64,000 nucleotides of DNA from DASQMT01 sp963835735 (GCA_963835735.1 CAWIGP010000005.1:310001-374000); one strand, 5' to 3'. Positions 16,750-29,892 are shown, counted from the stretch's first letter. The notes: generated by a model from the sequence alone, not told the origin. Numbers and translations are program-made.

Positions 16750-17850
16750 TCAGGCGGCGCCCCCTACGGCCGCCATGACGGCCGCGCTGCCGCTGCGGCC
16801 GGCGACGAAGCCCTGGCACCCTGCGACCTCGAGCACCGCGGTGCGTCCGGCGATCGCGCCGGGGACGACGATCAGGCAGCCTCCCGGCGTGCGTCCCAGA
16901 CCGCGCGGCGGCCGGTCGACGACGCGCGCGGCCACGAACACGACCAGCCCGCGCCGGTTCTGCGCGGCCGTGAGCGCCGGGCCTGTCGAGCCGTCCATCA
17001 GCGCCAGCCGCACGTGCGCCTGCGGCCACGCCAGCAGGTCGGGTTCGACGGTCACCGCGCGACGGTCGCCGGGCAACACGAGCCCGCAGCCGGTCTTGCG
17101 CGCGAAGTGGACCGTGAGCGACGCGGCGGCGCGGACCGACGCGTCGAGCGCGTCCTGCGACGCGGGCGCGCGCGGGTCGAGCACGACCAGCGGGCGGGAG
17201 TCCGCCTCCGAGATCAGCTTGCGCTCCATCAACCCGGCGCCGCGCGCCACGGTCGGCCAGTGGATGCGCGACGCGGGCGTGCCCTCGCGGTGCTCGCGCA
17301 GCCCGTCGATCTCGGTCTCGGCGGCGGCGATCAGCGCGGCGCGCGCGTGCGCGGCGATGCCGTCGCCCCCGCTCGCCGCGGCTCGGACCGGGAGCACGCG
17401 CGGCAGCACGAGCACCTCGTCCGCGTGCGCGCCGGTCAGCACGCGCTGCGCGAGCCCGAACGGGTCGCGCAGCACGAGCGCCGGCGGCGCCAGCACGCGC
17501 CGGCCACGGCGCGCGAACGTGACCTCCGCACGCACGCGGACACGCGAGCGGCCGGCCGACAAGCGAACGGGATCTGGCAGCAGCGGCTCGTCGATCCAGC
17601 CCGGTGGGAGCGGGAGCCGGCCCCGCACGGCCTCGATCAGCACCGCCAGCGGCTCCTCCTCGACCACGCTGCGCTTGCCCACCGTGCGCCGCACGCTCGC
17701 GCCCCACGCGCCGAGCCCGATCCAGGCAGCGGCGCCGGCCCCGAGCAGCACGAGCGCGGCGCCGGTGACGTACAGCGGCTCGGCGTCGAACGTGCCCGCG
17801 ACCACCAGCAGCAGGACGCCGAGCGCCGTGCAGCCGAGCGCAGAGCGCAC
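16750..17850 (-). CDS. DUF58 domain-containing protein
   Basis: Membrane-anchored protein of 366 residues. Two hydrophobic segments occupy the N-terminus (about residues 4-20 and 28-50), followed by a beta-rich region (VRVRAEVTFARRGRRVLAPPALVLRDPFGL) and the DUF58 signature GTPASRIHWPTVARGAGLMERKL around residue 195, then a vWA-like remainder. The family almost always neighbours MoxR ATPases and transglutaminases, as here. Its role is unknown; a chaperone or assembly function with MoxR is inferred in the literature. Confidence 0.88.
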   Translation of the reverse strand: MRSALGCTALGVLLLVVAGTFDAEPLYVTGAALVLLGAGAAAWIGLGAWGASVRRTVGKRSVVEEEPLAVLIEAVRGRLPLPPGWIDEPLLPDPVRLSAGRSRVRVRAEVTFARRGRRVLAPPALVLRDPFGLAQRVLTGAHADEVLVLPRVLPVRAAASGGDGIAAHARAALIAAAETEIDGLREHREGTPASRIHWPTVARGAGLMERKLISEADSRPLVVLDPRAPASQDALDASVRAAASLTVHFARKTGCGLVLPGDRRAVTVEPDLLAWPQAHVRLALMDGSTGPALTAAQNRRGLVVFVAARVVDRPPRGLGRTPGGCLIVVPGAIAGRTAVLEVAGCQGFVAGRSGSAAVMAAVGGAA

Positions 17851-17859
17851 GCCAGCCCC

Positions 17860-18831
17860 CTACAGCGCCGGGGTCGACGCGACGGCGTCGGCCACGATCG
17901 ACTCGCGCGCGACGCCCGCCGCCTCGGGCACGAGCATGATCCGGTGCGAGAGCACGACCGGCGCGAGCGCCTGGACGTCGTCGGGCAGCGCGTGGTCGCG
18001 GCCGCTGACGAGCGCGTGCGCCTTCGCGGCGCGCAGCAGCATCAGCCCCGCGCGCGGCGACGCGCCGAGCTCGACGCGCGAGTCGTCGCGCGTGTGGCGC
18101 AGCAGCGAGACCACGTAGTCGCGCAGCGCGCGCGATGCGTGCACGCGGCGCGCGGCGTCCTGCGCGTTGAGCACCTCCGTGCGATCGACGACTGGCTCGA
18201 GGTCGAGCACGCGGTCGCCGGACTCGTGACCGGCGAGCATGCCGGCCTCCTCCTCGGGCGACGGGTAGCCGAGCGAGAGCCGGACCATGAAGCGGTCGAC
18301 CTGCGCCTCGGGAAGCGGGTAGGTGCCCTCGTACTCGACCGGGTTCTGTGTGGCGAAGACCATGAACGGGCTCGCCAGCTCGTGCGAGTGGACGTCGACG
18401 GTCACGTGGCGCTCCTGCATGCACTCGAGCAGGCCGGACTGCGTCTTGGGCGAGGCGCGGTTGATCTCGTCGACGAGCACGACGTTCGCGAAGATCGGGC
18501 CCGGACGGAACTCGAAGCGCTGCTCGCGCTGGTTATAGATGTTGGCGCCGACGATGTCGGCCGGGAGCAGGTCGGCCGTGCACTGAACGCGCGCGAACTG
18601 ACAGTCGAGCGTGCGCGAGAGCGCGCGCGCGAGCGCGGTCTTGCCGACGCCCGGGTAGTCCTCGACCAGGATGTGGCCCTCGGCCAGGAGCGAGACCACG
18701 ACGTTCCGCAATACGTCGTCGCGCACCTTGACCGCGCGGCGGATGTTGTCCTCGATCCGCCGCGCGAAGCCGACGGCGGCTTCCACCTCCTCGTGCGCGA
18801 CGGACTCGGGCAGGGGCTCGATCGGCTCCAT
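17860..18831 (-). CDS. MoxR-family AAA+ ATPase
   Basis: AAA+ ATPase of 323 residues. It shows Walker A in LVEDYPGVGKTALARAL (about residues 55-71), Walker B in VVLVDEINRASPKTQSGLLE (about 118), sensor 1 in FMVFATQNPVEYEGTYPLPEAQVDRF and the C-terminal lid domain. MoxR proteins are thought to act as chaperones for neighbouring vWA/DUF58 proteins. It is 9 bp upstream of the DUF58 gene and 8 bp downstream of coaBC, so the trio may be transcribed with coaBC. Confidence 0.93.
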   Translation of the reverse strand: MEPIEPLPESVAHEEVEAAVGFARRIEDNIRRAVKVRDDVLRNVVVSLLAEGHILVEDYPGVGKTALARALSRTLDCQFARVQCTADLLPADIVGANIYNQREQRFEFRPGPIFANVVLVDEINRASPKTQSGLLECMQERHVTVDVHSHELASPFMVFATQNPVEYEGTYPLPEAQVDRFMVRLSLGYPSPEEEAGMLAGHESGDRVLDLEPVVDRTEVLNAQDAARRVHASRALRDYVVSLLRHTRDDSRVELGASPRAGLMLLRAAKAHALVSGRDHALPDDVQALAPVVLSHRIMLVPEAAGVARESIVADAVASTPAL

Positions 18832-18839
18832 GTGGCCTT

Positions 18840-20087
18840 TCAGACTCTGAGTGTGGACGAACGACGAGTCAAGACGTTGTCGAGTATCGCTGCCGCGACG
18901 CCGGTCTTGGTAGTACGCGGCACATGCCGCTGTTCCTCAGCCATCAGGATCGTGACCTCGTTCTCGTCGGCGTCGAAGCCGATGCCGGGCACCCCTACAT
19001 CGTTGACGACGACGGCATCGAGACTCTTCCCGGCGAGTTTGGCGCGACCGTACTCGAGTGCGCGCTCGCCGGTCTCGGCGGCGAATCCTACGACCAGCTG
19101 GTCGGGACGGCGGCGTTCGGCGAGCGCGGTGAGCACGTCTTCGGTCCGTTCGAGGCGCAGCTCGAGTTCCCCGGCGTCGGCCTTCTTGATCTTGCCCGCG
19201 CGCGGCGTCTTCGGGCGGTAGTCGGCGACGGCGGCGGCCATCAGCAGCAGGTCGCAGGCATCGAAGTGGGCGGCGCACGCGTCGGCGAGCTCGGCGGCGG
19301 TCTCGACGTCGACGTAGCGGACGACGGGCGAGCGCGGGAGCGCGACGTTGGCGGCCACGACCGTGACCGCGGCGCCGCGCCGGGCCGCCTCGTCGGCGAG
19401 CGCCCAGCCCATCCGGCCGGACGAGCGGTTGCCGACGAAGCGCACCGCGTCGATCGGCTCGCGCGTTCCACCGGCCGTGATCAGCACCTTCAGGCCGTCG
19501 AGGTCGCCGCCGCCGCCGGTGAGCGCCGCCTCGACCGCGGCGAGCAGGACGGGCGGCTCGGGCAGCCGGCCGATCCCCCACTCCCCCGGCGAGCCGAGCG
19601 CGCCGACGCCGGGCTCCAGCACCGTCGCGCCGCGATCGCGCAGCGTGGCGACGTTCGCCTGCGTGGCCGGATGCTCGTACATCGCGTCGTTCATCGCCGG
19701 CGCGAGCAGCAGCGGACGCCGGCACGCCAGCGCCGCCGCGGTCAGCAGGTTGTCGGCCTGCCCGGCGGCGAGCTTGGCGAGCGTGTTCGCCGACGCGGGC
19801 GCGATCACGTAGACGTCGGCGGTCTCGACCAGCTGCAGGTGCGAGAGCGGCGCGTGCGCGGGTGGCGGGTCGCCGGGGAACGCACCGCGCAGCGGATCCG
19901 GCTCCCACTCGGTGATCAGGACCGGCGCGCCGGTGATGCCGGCGAACGAGGCGCTGCCGACGAAGCGCGTGGACGCCTCGGTCTGGATCACGCGCACGAC
20001 ATGTCCGGCCTTCGTGGCCAGGCGCGTGAGCTCGAGCGCCTTGTAGGCCGCGATCCCACCGGTGACGCCGAGGAGGATGCGCGCCAT
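18840..20087 (-). CDS. coaBC: Phosphopantothenoylcysteine decarboxylase/ligase
   Basis: Bifunctional coenzyme A enzyme, 415 residues. The N-terminal FMN-dependent decarboxylase CoaC has GVTGGIAAYKALEL, a conserved His in APLSHLQL and the PAMNDAMYEHPA motif (about residue 127). The C-terminal ligase CoaB has TAGGTREPIDAVRFVGNRSS and a catalytic Lys in AAVADYRPK with KIKK after it. Full length is normal. It follows rpoZ by 16 bp, a common actinobacterial arrangement (gmk-rpoZ-coaBC), although here other genes intervene between gmk and rpoZ. Confidence 0.96.
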   Translation of the reverse strand: MARILLGVTGGIAAYKALELTRLATKAGHVVRVIQTEASTRFVGSASFAGITGAPVLITEWEPDPLRGAFPGDPPPAHAPLSHLQLVETADVYVIAPASANTLAKLAAGQADNLLTAAALACRRPLLLAPAMNDAMYEHPATQANVATLRDRGATVLEPGVGALGSPGEWGIGRLPEPPVLLAAVEAALTGGGGDLDGLKVLITAGGTREPIDAVRFVGNRSSGRMGWALADEAARRGAAVTVVAANVALPRSPVVRYVDVETAAELADACAAHFDACDLLLMAAAVADYRPKTPRAGKIKKADAGELELRLERTEDVLTALAERRRPDQLVVGFAAETGERALEYGRAKLAGKSLDAVVVNDVGVPGIGFDADENEVTILMAEEQRHVPRTTKTGVAAAILDNVLTRRSSTLRV

Positions 20088-20103
20088 GCGGCGGGGCGGC
20101 TGA

Positions 20104-20334
20104 TCAGCCGCGGTAGCGGTACTTGATCTTCCCGCCCGCGACCTCTTCGAGGGCGATCGTGAGGTAGTTCTTCGACCCCGTGTCGATCATCGGCGGCGGG
20201 AACTCCTCGAACGTCCCCTCCCCTAGGTTGTGGTAGTAGGAGTTGATCTGGCGGGCGCGCTTGGCGGCCACGACCACGCTCGCGTAAGGCGAGTCGACGT
20301 TCTCCATCAGGCGATCGACGCGGGGTGAGATCAA
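20104..20334 (-). CDS. rpoZ: RNA polymerase omega subunit
   Basis: Omega subunit, 76 residues from a TTG at 20334 (MISPRVDRLMENVDSPYASVV when initiated with Met). Family signals are DSPYASVVVAAKRARQIN and the C-terminal KNYLTIALEEVAGGKIKYR. The TTG is chosen because GGAAGGA lies 6 bases upstream; a GTG at 20364 and an ATG inside RLMENVD are alternatives. It precedes coaBC by 16 bp. Confidence 0.9.
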   Translation of the reverse strand: MISPRVDRLMENVDSPYASVVVAAKRARQINSYYHNLGEGTFEEFPPPMIDTGSKNYLTIALEEVAGGKIKYRYRG

Positions 20335-20384
20335 GAGGGTTCCTTCCGGCAGCAGTCCGTTCACGTTCAGGTTAGCGGGCGATC

Positions 20385-21040
<656 letters not shown>

Positions 21041-21044
<4 letters not shown>

Positions 21045-22465
21045 CGGACCTCCTGAGGCGGCGCCTCGGTCGGGATGACGAGGGTGAACGTCGCACCGTG
21101 GCCGGGGCGGCTCTCGAGCTCCACGCGCCCGCCGTGCGCCTCGGCGATCGCGGTCACGATCGCCAGGCCCAGGCCGGCTCCGTCGGAGCGCCGGCGGTCG
21201 TCGCGCGCACGGTGGAAGCGGTCGAAGATGCGCTCGCGCTCGTGCTCCGGGACGCCGGGGCCGCTGTCGGCGACCCACAGCCGGGCGGCCCCGCCGCGGA
21301 TCGCGGAGCCCAGCGCGATGCGGTCGCCCGGCTCGGTGTGCTGGACCGCGTTCTGGGCGAGCTGCATGACCGCCTGCGTGAGCCGCTGGCGATCAGCGGT
21401 CAGCCGGCCGGCGCCGCTGGCGGTTAGTCGCCAGTCGCGGTCGGCGAGTGCCTGCGCCTTGGCGTAGAGCTCGTCGGTGAGGACGTCGAGGTCGAGCGGG
21501 CCGGGTTGCAGGAAGTCGGCCTGCTCGGCCTTGGCGAGCGTCAGCAGGTCGTCGACGAAGCGCGCCATGCGGTCGAGCTCGTCGGTGACGAGCGCGATCG
21601 TCTCCTCCCGCTCGGCGGGGTCGTCGCCGAGCAGCTCGAGATGCCCGCGCACGATCGTGATCGGGGTGCGGAGCTCGTGCCCGGCGTCGCTGACCAGCGC
21701 GCGCTGGCTCGCGAACGCCACCTCGAGCCGGTCGAGCATCGCGTTGAACGTGCGACCGAGCTCGGCGATCTCGTCGTTGCCCTCGACGTGGATCCGCTCG
21801 GTCAGGTCGGTCTCGGTGATCGCCTGGGCGGTCGTGCGGAGCGTCCGCAGGGGCGCAAGCACGCGGCCGGCGATCACCCAGGCGAACGCGGACGCGATCA
21901 GCAGTACCGCGAGCGAAACGCCTGCGGCGATCTGCACCGCCTCTTGCACCTCCTCGCGCTCGTTGGCGAGATCGACCGTGACCACGAACGCGCCGCGCCG
22001 GCCGCGGCCGTCCACCTCGACCGGGACAGCGAGGTAACGGACGGTTCCGTTCATCGTCTCGAGCTCGCCCCGCTCGGTGCGCGCGGTCACGCCGAGGTCG
22101 ACCACCCGGTCGCTCAGCCCGCGACTCGGAGCGCTGTCGGTCGAGTCGTGCAGGCGACCGCCCACGAACGCGAAGATCGCCTCCCCCTCGTGCAGGACGT
22201 TGCGCTGGAGGAACACGTCGAACAGGGACCTGACGTCGCCTCCGAACGGCTCGCCGGTCTCCGGATTGCGGCCGTCGCGCACCAGCCGGCGGAACTCGTC
22301 GACCTCCTGCACCAGCGCATCCTCCACACGCTCCCCGGCGCGTGCCAGCAGGATCTGGCGCAGCGCGAACGTCGACGCAACCGTCGAGAGCGCGAGCAGT
22401 ACGACGAACGCGAGCAAGACGCGGGTGCGGGCACCGGCCAGCAGGCGGCGCGGGTCGAGTCTCAC
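21041..22465 (-). CDS. Sensor histidine kinase
   Basis: Membrane sensor kinase of 474 residues. TM1 is at about residues 15-33. An extracytoplasmic sensor region of about 130 residues follows, then TM2 (IAAGVSLAVLLIASAFAWVIAG), a HAMP domain, the H-box ALVSDAGHELRTPITIVRGH with the phosphorylated His near residue 260, and a HATPase domain with AQNAVQHTEPGD, VADSGPGVPEHERERIFDRF and GAGLGLAIV. It overlaps both neighbours by 4 bp, forming a tight three-gene operon. The signal is unknown. Confidence 0.94.
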
Positions 22466-23022
22466 CCGTCGTCCCCGTCGTCGTCGGTTTCCGCGTCGCC
22501 GCTGTCGTCGTCGTCACCGTCGTCGTCACCGTCGTCGTCCTCGCCCGGCTGGGGCGGCGGCGGGGCTGGTGCGGGGGGCGGGGCCTGTGGGGCCGGGGTG
22601 GGCGCCGGCGGCGCCGGCGCGCGGTCATCGTCGTCTTGCCCGCCGTCGTCGTCGTCGGGCGGTGGGGCCGCGGGCGGCGGCTGCGCCGGGGCGGGCGCCG
22701 GCGCCGGCGTGTCCGGCGCGGAGCCGCCGGGACGCTGACGCTCCTGCGTCTGGCGGCGCGGGGGAGCTTCGCTCCGCGCGCGCCGGCGCTCCTCGCTGCG
22801 GCGGCGCTCGGGACGGTCCCCGCGCTCGGGCTGGCGCGGCTCGCGCCGTTCGGCGGGGCGCGGCTCGACCCGGATCGGCGGCACGGCCGGCGGCGCCGCG
22901 GCCCCTGTGAGCTCCCGCACGCCCGCGGACGCGGTCAGGGTGAGCACCACGAGGGCAACGAGGGTAGCGACCGTGCGCGCGGACACGGCCCGAACGCTCA
23001 CACGCGGGCGTGGCTCGTACAT
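22462..23022 (-). CDS. Membrane-anchored low-complexity protein of the two-component operon
   Basis: Protein of 186 residues with no recognised domain. One membrane helix (about residues 18-37, TVATLVALVVLTLTASAGV) is followed by an Arg/Glu-rich segment, a Pro/Ala-rich segment and a tail dominated by Asp (for example DDDGDDDGDDDDSGD). Its ATG-to-TGA layout couples it to the kinase by a 4-bp overlap, which argues that it is real. The acidic external tail could bind divalent cations and shape the signal seen by the kinase; that is inference. Confidence 0.6.
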   Translation of the reverse strand: MYEPRPRVSVRAVSARTVATLVALVVLTLTASAGVRELTGAAAPPAVPPIRVEPRPAERREPRQPERGDRPERRRSEERRRARSEAPPRRQTQERQRPGGSAPDTPAPAPAPAQPPPAAPPPDDDDGGQDDDDRAPAPPAPTPAPQAPPPAPAPPPPQPGEDDDGDDDGDDDDSGDAETDDDGDDG

Positions 23023-23048
23023 GAGAGGGGCATGAGAGGACTCTCATG
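23020..23048. promoter_or_regulatory. CATGAGAG repeats before two-component operon
   Basis: CATGAGAG occurs at 23020-23027 and 23031-23038 in direct order with an 11-bp period, and inverted at 23041-23048. The last two form a perfect 8-bp-arm palindrome. Direct repeats with an 11-bp period are the usual target of PhoB/OmpR-type regulators, so this may be an autoregulatory operator. The first copy includes the start codon of the 22462-23022 gene. Confidence 0.5.
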
Positions 23049-23080
23049 TGCGGCTCACCCTCGCCGGCACGCTGCGCATC

Positions 23081-23995
23081 TCACAGCCGCGCCACAGCAC
23101 GCGCGAGGAATTCCTCCTCGACCAGCGTCCAGCTCGCGAAGATCGCGTCGTCGAACCCGCCCAGCGCGGCGACGATGTCCCAGTACGGGTCATAGTCCGG
23201 CACGCCGCACAGCTCGAGGAAGCGGTCCGCCGCCTCCAGCCCGAGCACGCCGGCGAGGTTGACGCGGCAGTGGCCGACGTCCGCGCTCGGTGCGCCGATG
23301 CTCGTGCTCGCCCAGTCGACGACGCCGGAGACGGCGCCGCCGGTCCAGAGGACGTTGCCCGGATGGAAGTCGCGGTGGATCAGGCGGCGCTCGTCGCCGG
23401 GCGACGGGCCGTCGAAGACCGCGAACCCGCGCTCCCAGACGTCCGGGCGCGCCGTCCACGCGGGCGGTCGGCGGGTCTCGAGCGCGTACGGCGCGTAGGT
23501 CGGGAGGTCGGGCCCGGCCGGGGTCGCGTGAATCGCGGGCAGCACCGCGGCGAGGCGGCGAAGGAAGCCCTCGAGGTCCGCGGGCGCCCACTCGATCGCG
23601 CCCGGCAGCCGCGTCATCAGAACCGCCGGGTCGCCCGCGGCGACGCCGGTCGGGTCTGAGGCGACGAGGCGCGGCGTCGGTAGCGGACGGTCGCGCAGCA
23701 GCTCGAGCGCCACGGGCTCGCGGTATGGCACCTCGGGCTCCTCGGCGAGCCACTCCCGCCGCACGAAGCGGCGCAGCACGAGCGCCCGGCCGTCGGCGAG
23801 GTCGAGCGCGTGGACGGCCGACGACATGCCGCCGTCGAGTGCGCCGACGGCGGCGACGCGTGACCCGCTCACGTCCTCGCACCATGCGATCGCGCCGGCC
23901 GGCGGCGGCGAGCGCAGGAGCCACTGCTCCTCGGGCGTGAGCTCGTAGCCGTGCAGCCGGGCCGTCTCGCGGCCCGTCAGCTCGTCTTCGTGCAC
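23081..23995 (-). CDS. Aminoglycoside-phosphotransferase-fold kinase
   Basis: Kinase-like protein of 304 residues in the APH/choline kinase fold. The catalytic loop RRLIHRDFHPGNVLWTGG (about residues 202-219) and the DFG-equivalent Asp in GVVDWASTSIG are intact. The N-lobe shows LVLRRFVRREWL and the VMTRLPGAIEW hinge. The substrate cannot be predicted: the fold covers antibiotics, sugars, choline and homoserine. Its start overlaps the end of gmk by 19 bp, so it is probably co-transcribed with gmk. Confidence 0.85.
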   Translation of the reverse strand: MHEDELTGRETARLHGYELTPEEQWLLRSPPPAGAIAWCEDVSGSRVAAVGALDGGMSSAVHALDLADGRALVLRRFVRREWLAEEPEVPYREPVALELLRDRPLPTPRLVASDPTGVAAGDPAVLMTRLPGAIEWAPADLEGFLRRLAAVLPAIHATPAGPDLPTYAPYALETRRPPAWTARPDVWERGFAVFDGPSPGDERRLIHRDFHPGNVLWTGGAVSGVVDWASTSIGAPSADVGHCRVNLAGVLGLEAADRFLELCGVPDYDPYWDIVAALGGFDDAIFASWTLVEEEFLARAVARL

Positions 23996-24549
23996 CGCTC
24001 CAGGTGCATGCGGACACAGTCCTCCAGCGCGTCGGACGCGTCCTCCAGCCTGTCGTTGATCACGACGTGGCCGAACTCGCCCTGGGCGCCCAGCTCCTTG
24101 CGCGCGGTCGCCAAGCGCTCCGCGACCGCGTCGGGATCGTCCGTGCCGCGCCCGATGAGCCGGGCGCGGAGCGCCTCCTCGCTCGGCGGGGCGATGAAGA
24201 TCTGGACGGCCTCGGGCATCGCCTCACGGATCTGGCGCGCGCCCTGGACCTCGATCTCGAGCACGACCGGATGGCCACCCGCGCGCCGCTGCTCCAGCTC
24301 GGAGCGCAGCGTGCCATAGCGCCGCCCCGAGTAGTGCGCGTGCTCGACGAACTCGCCGGCCTGGACCCGCCGCTCGAACTCCTCCTCGGACAGGAAGTGG
24401 TAGTCGACCTCGTGCGCCTCACCCGGGCGCGGGCGCCGCGTGGTGGCCGAGACCGCCAGCTCAAGCTCCCCCACGCGCTCGAGCAGCGTGCGGATCAGCG
24501 TGCCCTTCCCGACCCCGGACGGCCCGGTGATGACGAAGACGTTTGCCAA
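23977..24549 (-). CDS. gmk: Guanylate kinase
   Basis: Phosphorylates GMP to GDP. The P-loop is in FVITGPSGVGKGTLIRTLLE (about residues 5-24), with the GMP-binding region SATTRRPRPGEAHEVDYHFLSEEEFE and YSGRRYGT following. Length is 190 residues, normal. It follows mihF by 13 bp, the usual actinobacterial order mihF-gmk. Confidence 0.96.
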   Translation of the reverse strand: MANVFVITGPSGVGKGTLIRTLLERVGELELAVSATTRRPRPGEAHEVDYHFLSEEEFERRVQAGEFVEHAHYSGRRYGTLRSELEQRRAGGHPVVLEIEVQGARQIREAMPEAVQIFIAPPSEEALRARLIGRGTDDPDAVAERLATARKELGAQGEFGHVVINDRLEDASDALEDCVRMHLERCTKTS

Positions 24550-24562
24550 GCCGCGTCAGACG

Positions 24563-24907
24563 CTACCGACGCAGCATGCTGACGAGCTCGGTGCGCTGCC
24601 GCTGCGACAGGCCGCCGATCGTCTTGCTCGGGGAGATGCGGCACTGCACGAGCACCTTGTTCACCTTCACCCGGCCGTACTTCGGCACCGCCAGCAGCAT
24701 GTCGAACACCTTCGCGGTCTCCACGTACTCGGGCGGCTCCAGCAGCAGATCGTGGATGCTGACCCGGGCGGCCTTAAGATCGCGCTTGAGCTGCGCGCGG
24801 CGCGTGCGGATCTCGTTCGCGCGATGCAACGCCTCCATCCGCTGGGTCAGGGAACGCTCGGGAGCTGCCACAGCGGGCTTTGGGGGCGTCTTGGTCGCGG
24901 GTGGCAT
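24563..24907 (-). CDS. mihF: Actinobacterial integration host factor (mIHF)
   Basis: DNA-binding nucleoid protein typical of Actinomycetota, 114 residues from the ATG at 24907; an ATG at 24943 would add 12 residues. The conserved DLLLEPPEYVETAKVFDMLLAVPKYG and the H2TH region KVNKVLVQCRISPSKTIGGLSQRQR are present. It binds DNA without sequence symmetry and supports nucleoid structure and integration. Position upstream of gmk matches other actinobacteria. No Shine-Dalgarno is visible for either start. Confidence 0.92.
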   Translation of the reverse strand: MPPATKTPPKPAVAAPERSLTQRMEALHRANEIRTRRAQLKRDLKAARVSIHDLLLEPPEYVETAKVFDMLLAVPKYGRVKVNKVLVQCRISPSKTIGGLSQRQRTELVSMLRR

Positions 24908-24968
24908 GGGCGGCGAGTCTACATCTCGCACGCGGGCGGACAAGGCGAAAGGCCCGAATTCAGCTCGA

Positions 24969-24981
24969 CCTCAACTTGAGG
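24969..24981. promoter_or_regulatory. 13-bp palindrome upstream of mihF
   Basis: CCTCAA-C-TTGAGG is a perfect palindrome with a one-base centre in the 126-bp gap between pyrD and mihF. It may be an operator for mihF. I see no clear promoter hexamers around it. Confidence 0.3.
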
Positions 24982-25033
24982 TGTAGCGGCGTGGAGGGCA
25001 CTTGACGGTAACCGCGCGCTTTGCAGGGCTTTT

Positions 25034-25957
25034 TCAACTACCTTGTGGTATACCCGGCCACGCGTGACTCGGTGCACGGTCGGACATCGCGCTGTTTGCG
25101 TCGATCTTCGCCAGTTCGGCCGCGATCCTAGCGCCCGCGAGGGGGTCGCGGAACGACTCCGTGCCGACGCCGACCAGATCTGCGCCCGCATCGAGCAGAT
25201 CGCGGGCGTGCGAACCCGTCTGGACGCCGCCCATCCCGACGATCGGGATCCGGACCCTGGCGCGCACCTCGCGCACCTGTGCCAGCGCGATCGCGCGCAC
25301 GGCAGGCCCGGACACGCCGCCGGTGCCGCCGCCGAGCCACGGCTCGCCGGGCCGGCTCGGGTGCATCGCCATCCCCCGCAGCGTGTTGATCAGCGAGACG
25401 GCGTCGGCGCCGTGCTCCTCCGCGGCCGCCGCCACCGCGGCCGGCGAGGCGCAGTTCGGCGTGAGCTTGACGATCAGCGGCTTGGCTGTCCGCGGCCGGA
25501 CGGTGTCGAGCAGCGCGGCGGTCTCCCCGGGATCGGCGCCCATGAGGAGGCCCGTCTTGACGTTCGGGCAGGACACGTTGAGCTCCAGCGCGGCGACCTG
25601 TGCGCGCTCGCCGAACGCACTGACGAGTACGGCGACGTCCTCGGCCGAGGAGCCCATCACGTTGACGATCAGCGGCACCGGCAGTTCGACGAGCTGCGGG
25701 AGATCCTGCGCGAGGTAGCCGTCCAGGCCCTTGTTCGGCAGCCCGATCGAGTTGATCATGCCCGCGCCCAGTTCCCACAGCCGCGGCGGCGGGTTGCCGT
25801 CGCGCGGCGCGAGCGTGACGGTCTTGGACACGAAGGCCGCGAACGGGAAGTGCTCGATCAGCGACTCGCCGAACGCCCGCCGGGCGGCGATCGCGTCGAA
25901 CGTGCCCGAGCCGTTGACGATCGGATGGGCGAGCTCGATGCCGCAGAAGCTGATCAC
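25034..25957 (-). CDS. pyrD: Dihydroorotate dehydrogenase, class 1B catalytic subunit
   Basis: FMN enzyme that oxidises dihydroorotate to orotate, working with PyrK and NAD. It has 307 residues from a GTG at 25957 that overlaps the pyrK stop as GTGA. The class 1 catalytic Cys is in LELNVSCPNVKTG (about residue 124). FMN-binding stretches include SKTVTLAPRDGNPPPRLWELGAGMIN and GMGGVQTGSHARDLLDAGADLVGVGT. It is the last gene of the pyrimidine operon. Confidence 0.95.
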   Translation of the reverse strand: MISFCGIELAHPIVNGSGTFDAIAARRAFGESLIEHFPFAAFVSKTVTLAPRDGNPPPRLWELGAGMINSIGLPNKGLDGYLAQDLPQLVELPVPLIVNVMGSSAEDVAVLVSAFGERAQVAALELNVSCPNVKTGLLMGADPGETAALLDTVRPRTAKPLIVKLTPNCASPAAVAAAAEEHGADAVSLINTLRGMAMHPSRPGEPWLGGGTGGVSGPAVRAIALAQVREVRARVRIPIVGMGGVQTGSHARDLLDAGADLVGVGTESFRDPLAGARIAAELAKIDANSAMSDRAPSHAWPGIPQGS

Positions 25958-26798
25958 GCGGCCTCCCGGCGCGGCGCGACGCCCGGATGCTCGACGCGGT
26001 CGAGGCCGGCGGCGTCCAGCACAGGCCCGTCGACGCAGAGGCGGATGTACCCGTGCTTCGCCGGCACGACGCAGCCGAAGCAGGCGCCGAAACCGCACGC
26101 CATGCCGGACTCGAGTGCGAGCTGTGCGGGCACGTCGTGCTCGGCGCACAGCGCCCGCACCGCCTCCAGCATCGGCGGCGGTCCGCATGCGTACACCTCC
26201 GCCCCGGGCAGCTCCAGCGAAAGTAGCTCGGTCACGAGCCCGTGGTGGCCGACCGAGCCGTCGTCGGTCGCCACCCTCGCATCGCGCACCAGCGCCGCTC
26301 CCTCGGCATGCGCCGCGTCGCGGAACCCGAGCAGCACGAGCGCCGACGCCCCCAGTACGTCCTGCCAGATCATCAGCGGCGCGATCCCGACGCCACCGCC
26401 GACCAGTATCGGCCGGCGGCCGTCGCGCGGCGGCGCGAAACCGCGACCGAGCGGGCCGAGGAGCCACACGTCGTCGCCGGCGCCGAGCTCGCACAGCCGC
26501 TCAGTGCCCGGGCCGACGTCCTCGAGCAGGAAGTCGAGCCTGCCGCCGGCATGCCGGGCGACCGAGAACGCGCGCGGCAGGAATGGACGCTCGTCCGCGC
26601 CGCCGCCCCAGCGCTCGGCGGCGGCGAGCATGTAGAACTGCCCGGGATCCGGCGCCGGCCCGCCCGCGTCGGCGACCGACAAGACCACGTATGGGCCGTA
26701 GCAGCGGCGCCCGACCACCGGTAGGCGGCGCCGGCCGAGCGGCGCGAGCGTGCGGTCGGGCAATGAGGTCGCGGGCGACGACGACCCGCCGTCGGCGC

Positions 26799-26802
<4 letters not shown>
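25954..26802 (-). CDS. pyrK: Dihydroorotate dehydrogenase electron-transfer subunit
   Basis: Iron-sulfur flavoprotein subunit that passes electrons from PyrD to NAD, 282 residues. The FAD-binding region has PGQFYMLAAAERWGG and RAFSVARHAGG. The NAD-binding loop is PILVGGGVGIAPLMIW. The C-terminal 2Fe-2S motif reads CGFGACFGC with the fourth Cys in IRLCVDGPV. It overlaps carB and pyrD by 4 bp each. Confidence 0.93.

Positions 26803-29884
<3,082 letters not shown>

Positions 29885-29892
<8 letters not shown>

Noticed and set aside
16735..19221. Long plus-strand frames opposite the DUF58, MoxR and coaBC genes
   Set aside because: They are antisense to clear genes and lack any motif, signal or ribosome binding site.
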